The translations under genes and the position numbers were made by a program. This document shows, piece after piece, positions 1-7,533 of a stretch of DNA of 64,000 nt (positions are counted from its first letter, which is position 1; each line of letters begins with the position of its first letter). The notes under the pieces were generated by a model. That model was not told the DNA's origin. It worked only from the letters and a program-made list of their open reading frames with translations, and did not search any database. The stretch comes from Chlamydomonas sphaeroides (taxonomy: Eukaryota > Chlorophyta > Chlorophyceae > Chlamydomonadales > Chlamydomonadaceae). The stretch spans positions 1 to 64,000 of the forward strand of contig BDDC01000031.1 in assembly GCA_001662425.1 (NCBI GenBank), given 5' to 3'.

Positions 1-640
1 GTGACAGGGTTTGCAGCAATTACAGGATACGCAACGATCGCGAGTAACCTCCTTGTGTCCCAAGACATCATCGGTCGATGCAATTTGGAGGTGACAGGAT
101 CAATAACGATCGCGAGTAACCTCCTTGTGTCCCAAGACATCATCGGTCGATGCAATTTGGAAGTGGTAGGGTCCACAACGATTGCGAGTAACCTCATTGT
201 ATCCCAAGACATCATTGGTCGATGCAACCTGGAGGTGACAGGGTTCGCAGCAATTTCAGGATACACAACGATCGCGAGTAACCTCGTAGTATCCCAAGAC
301 ATCATCGGTCGATGCAATTTGGAAGTGACAGGATCCACAACGATCGCGAGTAACCTCATTGTACACCAAGACATCATCGGTCGATGCAATCTGGAGGTGA
401 CAGGGTTCGCAGCTATTACAGGGTCAACAACGATAGCTAGTAACATCGTAGTATCCCAAGACATCATCGGTCGATGCAATTTGGAAGTGACAGGGTTCGC
501 GGCAATTACAGGATACGCAACGATCGCGAGTAACCTCCTTGTGTCCCAAGACATCATCGGTCAATGCAATTTGGAAGTGACAGGATCCACAACAATAGGT
601 AGTAACCTCGTAGTAACCCAAGACATCATCGGTCACAATC
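1..640 (+). repeat. Coding tandem repeat of the fibre-like protein
   Basis: Imperfect repeats of about 57-81 bp share the core gtatcccaagacatcatcgg and gatcgcgagtaacctc. At least eight copies are visible. Copies differ by point changes and by the presence of an extra GFAAITG segment, so the array seems to have grown by unequal exchange while keeping frame. Confidence 0.9.
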
Positions 641-1914
641 TGACAGTATCTGGGAATGTCATTTGTGAATGCAACATTTCAGGCCTCTCGAACTTGAGCC
701 TTGGGGGTGACCTGCTGGTCAACGGTCTGGTGACATTCCCAGGGGTTGCCTATCTTTCGAATGCTCACATTGGGCAGCTCTTTGTGGACAACATCACTGC
801 ATGCAACCTCGCCGCATGCAACCTCACGGGCAACACCACTGCTGGGCCCTCGAGCAACTCGCACGTGTCCCTCGCGTCTATCACGGCGTCGAATAGGACG
901 CTGGACATCATTGGTGACGTCATCACGATCACTGCGAGTAGCAATCTTCAGATGATCATCGGGTCTAATAATACGCTCGACGTCAACGGGACATCAAAGT
1001 TCGATGTCATCGAGGCCACGAGTCTCAAATTATTGAACAGCAACTGTCTGCCCCTGCCACTACCAGGTGCGTGCAACGCATCAGTAACAGATTTCATAGG
1101 AGACGTCGTAGTCGATGGCAATCTCTATGTGACCGGAGGCCTCTCCATCACGGACAATTGTGGGGTCACCTACACGGCCCCCTTTGTCAGGGAGGGCGTT
1201 CTGGAGGTCGAGGTCCTAACCGGTTCCAATGGAGAACCCATTGGGGTGCAAGGTGACATCACAGGAATTGATGAGTTGTCACTAAGGTCTCTCATATTCT
1301 CGGCTGCATCACCGACGTGGCGCGTGGAGACGAATAGCAACACGCATGGTCTGGAGTTCACTTCACAACATGGCACGCAGGTAACATTCACAGAAGACTT
1401 TGTACCAGATGTTCTCAACTTCACAGGCAAACATAGGTGTGTACTCTGGGAGGGCGAGGATGTCAGTAGGTTACAGCCGGGTATGATTGTCATCTCGACG
1501 GGGGAATACTGTCAACTGGATGGCTGCCCAGAGAAGCTCATCGACGAGGCGCTGCCGGTTGTAAGATTGTCGGATGACGTGGCAGACAGACGGGTCTTTG
1601 GTGTCATTGGTAACGTTGCATTCGACCGATCATTTCAATTGGCAAACCTTCACTTCACGCTGCCGACGCTCTTTCCAGGGGACCAAAAGAAACGCATCAT
1701 TGTACAATCCGCGGGCGAAGGATGCATCCTCGTCAACAAAGAAAATGGCCCAATACGCAACGGCGACCTCATCGTGAGCAGTTCCACACGCGGCATCGGC
1801 ATGCGTCAGAGTGATGACATTGTCAGGTCATGCACAGTGGCGAAAATCACACAAGACTGCTTATTCAATGAAGAAGGAGACGTCCCAAGACTCGTGGGAT
1901 GCGTCTACCTCTAA
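1..1914 (+). CDS. Fibre-like repeat protein (5' end outside window)
   Basis: The frame is open from the first base, so the GTG at position 1 is probably internal and the gene is 5'-truncated. About the first 210 residues are a tandem repeat of roughly 18-27 residues built around TIASNLLVSQDIIGRCNLEV. A serine/asparagine-rich section follows, then a non-repetitive C-terminal domain from about residue 390. The C-terminus (GDLIVSSSTRGIG, then CTVAKITQDC) resembles the C-terminal domains of tail-fibre-like proteins in phages and giant viruses. I infer a surface fibre or decoration protein. The gene at 12574 has a similar Ser/Asn-rich composition and may be a distant relative. The family assignment is from memory and only moderately secure. 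Confidence 0.7.
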   Translation: MTGFAAITGYATIASNLLVSQDIIGRCNLEVTGSITIASNLLVSQDIIGRCNLEVVGSTTIASNLIVSQDIIGRCNLEVTGFAAISGYTTIASNLVVSQDIIGRCNLEVTGSTTIASNLIVHQDIIGRCNLEVTGFAAITGSTTIASNIVVSQDIIGRCNLEVTGFAAITGYATIASNLLVSQDIIGQCNLEVTGSTTIGSNLVVTQDIIGHNLTVSGNVICECNISGLSNLSLGGDLLVNGLVTFPGVAYLSNAHIGQLFVDNITACNLAACNLTGNTTAGPSSNSHVSLASITASNRTLDIIGDVITITASSNLQMIIGSNNTLDVNGTSKFDVIEATSLKLLNSNCLPLPLPGACNASVTDFIGDVVVDGNLYVTGGLSITDNCGVTYTAPFVREGVLEVEVLTGSNGEPIGVQGDITGIDELSLRSLIFSAASPTWRVETNSNTHGLEFTSQHGTQVTFTEDFVPDVLNFTGKHRCVLWEGEDVSRLQPGMIVISTGEYCQLDGCPEKLIDEALPVVRLSDDVADRRVFGVIGNVAFDRSFQLANLHFTLPTLFPGDQKKRIIVQSAGEGCILVNKENGPIRNGDLIVSSSTRGIGMRQSDDIVRSCTVAKITQDCLFNEEGDVPRLVGCVYL

Positions 1915-1920
1915 TTCTGA

Positions 1921-2217
1921 TCATATCCATTGGATGAGGCGGCGCAGGATGAGCCAGTACACAAGGACACCGATGACGACATACAAGGACACCAACACGA
2001 AATCCGTAGAGAGGAAACGTGTGCAGCTCTCATCGTTGAAGTACATGAGAGTCTGAACGATGAACTGGATTGTGAGCATGCGCGCAATGTCGTTCAAGGC
2101 CATAGCGATGTCTTTGCCAAATCTCCTTGAGATATCGTAGTGCACAAATGTTGCATCGTGTTCATTACTCGGAGTCGAGGGAGTCAGAGGAGAGAGAGAT
2201 GTGAGGTCTAGAGACAT
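1921..2217 (-). CDS. Small conserved membrane protein
   Basis: A protein of 98 residues. The central part (YDISRRFGKDIAMALNDIA) is polar and helical. The C-terminus is one clear membrane segment (VLVSLYVVIGVLVYWLIL), followed by a basic and aromatic tail. Its 3' end converges with the fibre-like gene, 6 bp away. It looks like the small virion or inner-membrane proteins common in nucleocytoviruses, but I cannot name a family. Function unknown. Confidence 0.65.
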   Translation of the reverse strand: MSLDLTSLSPLTPSTPSNEHDATFVHYDISRRFGKDIAMALNDIARMLTIQFIVQTLMYFNDESCTRFLSTDFVLVSLYVVIGVLVYWLILRRLIQWI

Positions 2218-2335
2218 TGTTTAGGACACCTGTACATATAATGACCCAGTCGAAAATCTTCTGTCTCTCTCATACTCTTGCGGCAGACGCGGGATAATTA
2301 TTGTGTCATTTCAGTCTACTATCAAGGACCCGAAG

Positions 2336-4315
2336 ATGATGATGACGTCGTTCATGGAGACGCTCAAGAAGGTGGCGATCGACAAGGACGTGATTGCACG
2401 CCAGAACACGGCGACTGCGATGACCAATAGCAGCGATGACATGAATGTAGAGAGGGTCATAAATGAGTGCATCCATGTGGACATGGAGGGGTACCTGGCG
2501 AGTTTGGGGGATGGGTGTGTCGAGGAGCACGTGTTTCGGGAGGTGGAAGTCTTTGAGCTATACGCGGACGAGGACGCTCCTGCGACGAGGGGCTCGTGCG
2601 CGGCGCACGGTACGGTGCTGGATGTCTTTGCGTCGGGGTCGCGTTTGCGAGGGGGTGTGCACGTGCTGCGCAGCATCATCCAGCATCCCACGTCAAACGC
2701 AACTGTCTTAGCGGGGCGCCAAGCGATCCTTAAAAAGATCGAGGCGAATGCCGAGCTGTTGAGCAGCCTGCGCGCGACCCTGTCGCACATGAAGGCGCTG
2801 GAGAAGGACTTCCTGTGGGCGTTCGAGGAGCCGGCGGATGAGACGAAGGCGCTACACGACATGGTGTACTTTAGGTCATTTTGCACGCGTCCCTTGAACA
2901 AGTCAGCCACGGCGCTGACGGCATATGCGCTGCAGCGCATCCTGGTCTCACCATTCATAGGCATCATGACGCCCATCGTGTACATCCTGCTACCGTATCT
3001 GACACTACGGTACACGGGGCTCTCGCTCTCGTTTGTGGCGTACATCAAGCTCCTGTATCGGACGTTTCGCGTGGCCACCACGAGCGTGCGGGATTGGGTG
3101 CCATACCTGTCGCTGGCGTTCACGCTCATCTTTTACTTCCAGAGCCTCTTCAGCACGATTGAGGTTTCCAAGACGTTGAACGTGGTGAGCCGCATCATCT
3201 GCACGCGCACGAAGCATGCGCACGAGTTCCTCCGGTGCGCGGCGGACCTGCAGAAGCAGTGTCAGTCGGCAGCGATCGATCTATTGAGCGCGTGGCTGCC
3301 TGAGACGTCGCTCCTACACCGGGCAGATTACCTGAAACGAGTCGAGGGACTGCCGGTCCTCACGTCGTATTCGATGTTCAGCAACTTTGGTCAGGCGTTG
3401 AAGTCATATGAACAGTTTGACAGGGTGACCAACATGTTGATGGCACAGTACGCGTACCTGGCTGATGCGCTGGTGACTATCATTGACACGCGGCAACGCT
3501 TGGACATGTGTTACCCGCAGTTGGAACAATCATCAGAACAATTCCAGGCGACGGGCATCTGGCACCCCTGCCTGGTGCCGGAGAAAGCGGTGCGCAACAC
3601 GCTGGACCTGGGGCGACACGGTATGCTGTTGACGGGTCCCAACGCGGGTGGCAAGTCGACGTTGCTCAAAGCCATAGTCATTGCATCGTTGCTGTCCCAG
3701 ACGTGTTGCGTGGCGCCCTGTGAGGCGCTGTCCATGAAGCCGTTTGGGCTCATCCGGAGTCAGATCAACGTCCCGGATGTCAAGGGATCACAGTCGTTGT
3801 TCGAGGCCGAGATGTTTCGGTGCAAGGACGCCCTGGACAAACTCAGGCGTCACAGTGGCCGAAGCGGCGCCCTGGTGGTCATGGACGAGATCTTCAGCAG
3901 CACGAATGTTGTGGAAGGCATTGCGGGGGCGTACGCGGTAGCCAAAGCTCTTGGCGCGCTGCAGCATGTTATTCCGGTGATCAGCACGCACTTTTCGTAC
4001 TTGTGCAAGCTTGCAAAGTCGCCGCAGGGACGATTCGTAAACTATCAGATGTCGGTCAATATTGACGAGTCCTCAGGACCAGGAGAGAAGGAGATAACGA
4101 TAACGTACCCGTACAAACTGGCGCCGGGCATATGTAAGCAGTATGTTGCCCTGGACCTCCTTCGTCGCAACGGATTTGATCAGGAACTCCTGGACGAGGC
4201 GTCTGCGGTGCGGGACCGACTGTGTGACAGACAGACGAAGAAAAAGTCATCAGAGGCATCTCAACTCAACGAGAATAATGAGACTAGCGAGAGCAAAGAG
4301 ACAAAAGAGACATAG
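2336..4315 (+). CDS. MutS-like ATPase with transmembrane segments
   Basis: A protein of 659 residues from the first ATG of an ATG-ATG-ATG run. An upstream GTG at 2303 is in frame but less likely. The C-terminal half is a MutS-family ABC ATPase: Walker A GPNAGGKST near residue 434, signature region around VKGSQSLFEAEM, Walker B ALVVMDEIFSSTN near 510, and the switch histidine in PVISTHFSYL. The MutS mismatch-recognition and connector domains are absent. Instead residues about 205-285 contain two or three hydrophobic membrane-type segments. This architecture matches the membrane-associated MutS-like ATPases rather than mismatch-repair MutS1 or the viral MutS7/8 type. A mismatch-repair role is not supported; a membrane or DNA-remodelling role is inference. 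Confidence 0.8.
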   Translation: MMMTSFMETLKKVAIDKDVIARQNTATAMTNSSDDMNVERVINECIHVDMEGYLASLGDGCVEEHVFREVEVFELYADEDAPATRGSCAAHGTVLDVFASGSRLRGGVHVLRSIIQHPTSNATVLAGRQAILKKIEANAELLSSLRATLSHMKALEKDFLWAFEEPADETKALHDMVYFRSFCTRPLNKSATALTAYALQRILVSPFIGIMTPIVYILLPYLTLRYTGLSLSFVAYIKLLYRTFRVATTSVRDWVPYLSLAFTLIFYFQSLFSTIEVSKTLNVVSRIICTRTKHAHEFLRCAADLQKQCQSAAIDLLSAWLPETSLLHRADYLKRVEGLPVLTSYSMFSNFGQALKSYEQFDRVTNMLMAQYAYLADALVTIIDTRQRLDMCYPQLEQSSEQFQATGIWHPCLVPEKAVRNTLDLGRHGMLLTGPNAGGKSTLLKAIVIASLLSQTCCVAPCEALSMKPFGLIRSQINVPDVKGSQSLFEAEMFRCKDALDKLRRHSGRSGALVVMDEIFSSTNVVEGIAGAYAVAKALGALQHVIPVISTHFSYLCKLAKSPQGRFVNYQMSVNIDESSGPGEKEITITYPYKLAPGICKQYVALDLLRRNGFDQELLDEASAVRDRLCDRQTKKKSSEASQLNENNETSESKETKET

Positions 4316-4357
4316 ACTTATAGGACCATCCATATAGGACACTACTGCGGCAGAAGA

Positions 4358-4675
4358 ATGAGTGCGACCGTTATGTGTGAGTATGGTGGCATCATGTGTA
4401 TCGAAAAGGGGGAGGCACACGAGACGGATGCCATGGTGGCGTACAGGGCATGGTTCATGGCAAAGGCGACGGCACTCGATCAAACCAATAATAAGACCAA
4501 GACGTCGACGCGTAAGAAGAGTAGTGTCAAATCCAAAATGTCTAAAACGCATGTCGCGAAGGACCCTGAGGACCAGCTGCGGTCCTTGTCACATATTGAG
4601 GCATGCAAGGCCTTTTATGGGTGTGATTATGAGACCCCTCCATCCGCAAACTCTGAGAACTCCGGAGATCTCTGA
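4358..4675 (+). CDS. Hypothetical small protein
   Basis: A protein of 105 residues with several N-terminal Cys and Met residues, the segment ETDAMVAYRAWFMAK, then a Lys/Ser/Thr-rich basic stretch that could bind nucleic acid. It starts 42 bp after the MutS-like gene on the same strand. A competing frame starts 4 bp downstream (4362-4691) but its translation is an Arg/Pro-rich shadow. Not recognised; moderate support as a real gene. Confidence 0.45.
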   Translation: MSATVMCEYGGIMCIEKGEAHETDAMVAYRAWFMAKATALDQTNNKTKTSTRKKSSVKSKMSKTHVAKDPEDQLRSLSHIEACKAFYGCDYETPPSANSENSGDL

Positions 4676-4704
4676 TCCTCAAGTTTCCTGAATTCTTGAT
4701 GCTA

Positions 4705-6678
4705 CTACTTGTACGAGACGATGGTGCGCAGCTGCTGAGCCCACTCGATGACGCGATCAAGAAAGGTGTCGAGCGCATACGATTTGTTTTCTTCGACAGC
4801 GTCGCTCACCAGGCGTGACATGCGAACTGCGAGAAGGGCAGTATGATGATCGATGACAAAGGCAGGGGTACTGGGGATCAGTGTCTGCGTTCGGACGAAC
4901 TTTGTGCTGAGCAGGGTGTCCTTGATCATAGAGAGCCATCCCTCAAAATTGGTCAGGAAGCTTCGCATCTGCGTCAGGCCATTCTTGATCTTGGTTGCCG
5001 GAGTTGTCCTGGTAGTCTGAGGAGTCCTGGTAGTCTGCTGAGTCCTGGTAGTCTGATGCGTCCTGGTAGTCTGCTGAGTCCTGGTAGTCTGAGGAGTCTC
5101 ATTAGTCCTGGTAGCTCTAGTAGACTGAGTATTGTTTTGAGTAGAGGGAAGGAGATTGAGGTCTTCCTCGGATATGCCGGCTGCGATGAGCGCATAGCAC
5201 AGGATGAGGTGCCGCATCATGGGTTCATACCTGTAAGCCTGCCAAGGAAACTTGACATCCTCGAAGAGCGGCTTATCCAAAGCGGCATACACAAAGTACT
5301 CGAGCGTGGGCACACGCACACTCGTACTGCCCAGGGGCATCCACCGAGTCCACACGTCGACATTGTCCCTGGTGTTGATCTTTAACATGTACGCCTTACG
5401 GATGACCACGGGGTCCATTGCATCCGGTGGCAGCACTCGTATGGACGCTGCGGATGCCGAAGTGAATGACGCAGGGTTTATAGAAAAGGTGACGGTGCGC
5501 CGTGAAGACACTTCTTCATTCGGCGGACTCGACATGGGCTTGAGGATGCTCACAGGTGAGGGTGCCTTGTATGACAACTCCTTTTGAGTGTCCCACATTT
5601 CGCGGTATGACTGTGAAGATGGCAGATCCTGTGCTGGGTGGACGGTGGGATAAAAGAGGACGTCCATCAGGTTCGCGGGAGTCTGGTTGCGCATGTTGAG
5701 TTTCAGTTGTACCACATCCCACGCTCGAGTCATGCTCATTGGCTGCTGCGGCTGCTGCTGGAAACGCATGGCATTGCTCATCAGGAGGTACATGCACTTC
5801 TCGACATCGCCTCGTTTACCGTTGTTGCCCTCTTCCTCGACAAGGAGCGATGTGACCGGGACAATGACCGCGCCGCACACGCCCTTGTCCTTAAGTGCCT
5901 GCTCCGGCGCCAGGGCCGCGACGCTCCGACGGTACAGGTCACTTTCTGTGGCGAGGACAAAGAGATCTACTGCACGTTTCTTGAGTCGACCACCGCAACT
6001 GACGTCACGAATGGATCCTGCGGAGTTTTGCTTACCAAAGATACCCATCTTACCCACCTTGCGTCGGAACTTGCCTAGTGCCTGTGCGGTAAGGCGTTGG
6101 ATGGCATCTGCGCAGTGCTTATAGGTGCGCATATCGTTGGTCAGAACGGCAAACTCATCGGGAGCTGCGAGGTCCTCGAAGTATGCGTCCATGAGCTTCT
6201 TCAGACGCTTGTCGTCGGCGCTAGCCATGGCATGCTGTAGCCATTCCATCGCGTACGTGCCGCTCATGTACACCAGGTTGACGTCGTTCTGTTGCTGCAG
6301 GTTGTAGGGCGCCACGACACGGTGATATGATTTCACGAACTTCTTGATGTAATTTCTTGACCTAGCACCAGTACTCCTGACGCGCTTGAGTGCCCATCGT
6401 GTTGACTGGTGCGTTGCTGCTTCGGAAGTCTGGAGATTGAGGGGGAGATGGTCGTACATGCATCGAATCGAGCTGTCGACTTGAGCAGTCAGCGTCGGGG
6501 GCGCAGCACGCAGGTAGACCTCGTCACCTTCCCTTGTACTCGTAGTCCTCGTAGTCCTCGTAGTACTCGTAGTACTCGTAGTACTCGTAGTCTTCGAGTC
6601 TCTGACGAAGTGTTTGTCGAGATCAAAGACACTCCAAGCGGGAACCCTCTCAACCCGGCCTTGCAGTGTAGTGATCAT
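4705..6678 (-). CDS. Hypothetical protein with Thr/Arg repeat insertions
   Basis: A protein of 657 residues. Most of it is ordinary globular sequence (for example VVAPYNLQQQNDVNLVYMSG and DVVQLKLNMRNQTPANLMD). Two low-complexity inserts interrupt it: a Thr-Ser-Arg run near residue 35 and a TTRTQQ-type repeat near residues 530-560, encoded by an 18-bp minisatellite. No catalytic motif or membrane segment is evident. It is divergent from the 6916 gene across a 237-bp spacer. Not recognised. Confidence 0.7.
   Translation of the reverse strand: MITTLQGRVERVPAWSVFDLDKHFVRDSKTTSTTSTTSTTRTTRTTSTREGDEVYLRAAPPTLTAQVDSSIRCMYDHLPLNLQTSEAATHQSTRWALKRVRSTGARSRNYIKKFVKSYHRVVAPYNLQQQNDVNLVYMSGTYAMEWLQHAMASADDKRLKKLMDAYFEDLAAPDEFAVLTNDMRTYKHCADAIQRLTAQALGKFRRKVGKMGIFGKQNSAGSIRDVSCGGRLKKRAVDLFVLATESDLYRRSVAALAPEQALKDKGVCGAVIVPVTSLLVEEEGNNGKRGDVEKCMYLLMSNAMRFQQQPQQPMSMTRAWDVVQLKLNMRNQTPANLMDVLFYPTVHPAQDLPSSQSYREMWDTQKELSYKAPSPVSILKPMSSPPNEEVSSRRTVTFSINPASFTSASAASIRVLPPDAMDPVVIRKAYMLKINTRDNVDVWTRWMPLGSTSVRVPTLEYFVYAALDKPLFEDVKFPWQAYRYEPMMRHLILCYALIAAGISEEDLNLLPSTQNNTQSTRATRTNETPQTTRTQQTTRTHQTTRTQQTTRTPQTTRTTPATKIKNGLTQMRSFLTNFEGWLSMIKDTLLSTKFVRTQTLIPSTPAFVIDHHTALLAVRMSRLVSDAVEENKSYALDTFLDRVIEWAQQLRTIVSYK
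5006..5095. repeat. 18-bp minisatellite, five units
   Basis: Five units of gtcctggtagtctgaNga lie inside the 657-residue gene. The unit length keeps the reading frame and encodes a six-residue Thr/Arg/Gln repeat on the minus strand. Confidence 0.9.
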
Positions 6679-6915
6679 TTATTTCTACTACTCTACCATA
6701 CTTTCATTGGTGCACGACGCATCTGTCGAGAATTCAAATAAATTAATCTATAAAATCTGAAATGCATGGGGGTAGATGATTGCGTACGACACGCCACGCC
6801 AATGTAGGCACTCCTCGCACATTTATTTTTTTAATATGCAACGAGACTCATAGGACTCTCTCATAAGACACCGCGACTCACGAGCGACTCATAAGACTCA
6901 CGAGAGACTCATAAC
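6679..6915. promoter_or_regulatory. Divergent intergenic region with direct repeats
   Basis: This 237-bp spacer lies between two divergent genes. It is A/T-rich in the middle (attaatctataaaatctg; catttatttttttaatatg). Just before the 6916 start it has four or five copies of a gactcataagactcacgag-type repeat. It probably holds both promoters. No coding frame is evident. Confidence 0.45.
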
Positions 6916-7533
6916 ATGAAGGTGCTCTTTGCGATACCGACGAGCATGGTCAGAGTACCTACGACCGGATTTCTCAAGACGGATGTCCGGATCATTGAGA
7001 AGGACGCTGGCGGCAAACTGCAGTCCGACACGATGCACTCCGGCAGGGGCCCGGTCTTCTTCTTGTACGAGAACAGCTCCTCAATGCTGGTCGTGTGCGC
7101 CGTGGAATCCTTCGAGATCGACGACTCCTTGGGAAAGAACGAGATCAGCTGCACACCGACCGCGATCTACGACGTCACATCAGTCCAGTCATCCGACCAG
7201 ACTATCACTGCGGTCAATGTCCTGGGACCTGACATCCTGCTGCCCCGGTTCGTGCTTGACAGCGACAAATTCAAGCGCCAGGTCTTCTTCTCCAGCTGCA
7301 ACAGCAGCAGTGCGTCGATGATGTTCACGGCAGAGCGCGCCATGGCGGCTCCGGCTCCGGCTCCGGCTCCCGAACTAGAAGAGGTTTATGACTTCCTCTA
7401 CACCTTCAATGATGAGCCGGATGTTCAGCGTTACATGGACGAGGAGGATGAGATGATGCAGGAGATGGCGCAGGAGACGAGGAAGGTGGAGCAGGAGATG
7501 GCGCAGGAGACGGAGCAGGAGACGGAGCAGTAG
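6916..7533 (+). CDS. Hypothetical protein with acidic Met/Gln/Glu tail
   Basis: A protein of 205 residues. The N-terminal 140 residues look like a compact beta-rich domain. An Ala-Pro repeat follows (APAPAPAPE), then an acidic tail with EMAQET repeats. The TAG stop at 7531-7533 is followed at once by an in-frame ATG, and the same MAQET repeat continues after the stop. The stop may therefore be a recent nonsense change, or it may be read through into the next gene. Function unknown. Confidence 0.65.
   Translation: MKVLFAIPTSMVRVPTTGFLKTDVRIIEKDAGGKLQSDTMHSGRGPVFFLYENSSSMLVVCAVESFEIDDSLGKNEISCTPTAIYDVTSVQSSDQTITAVNVLGPDILLPRFVLDSDKFKRQVFFSSCNSSSASMMFTAERAMAAPAPAPAPELEEVYDFLYTFNDEPDVQRYMDEEDEMMQEMAQETRKVEQEMAQETEQETEQ

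Noticed and set aside
1..640. Regular repeats that could suggest a CRISPR array
   Set aside because: Repeats are contiguous, vary by point changes and code for a continuous protein; there are no unique spacers.
4362..4691. 109-residue plus-strand ORF overlapping the 4358 gene
   Set aside because: Translation is Arg/Met-rich and irregular; the 4358 frame has more ordinary composition. Neither is certain.
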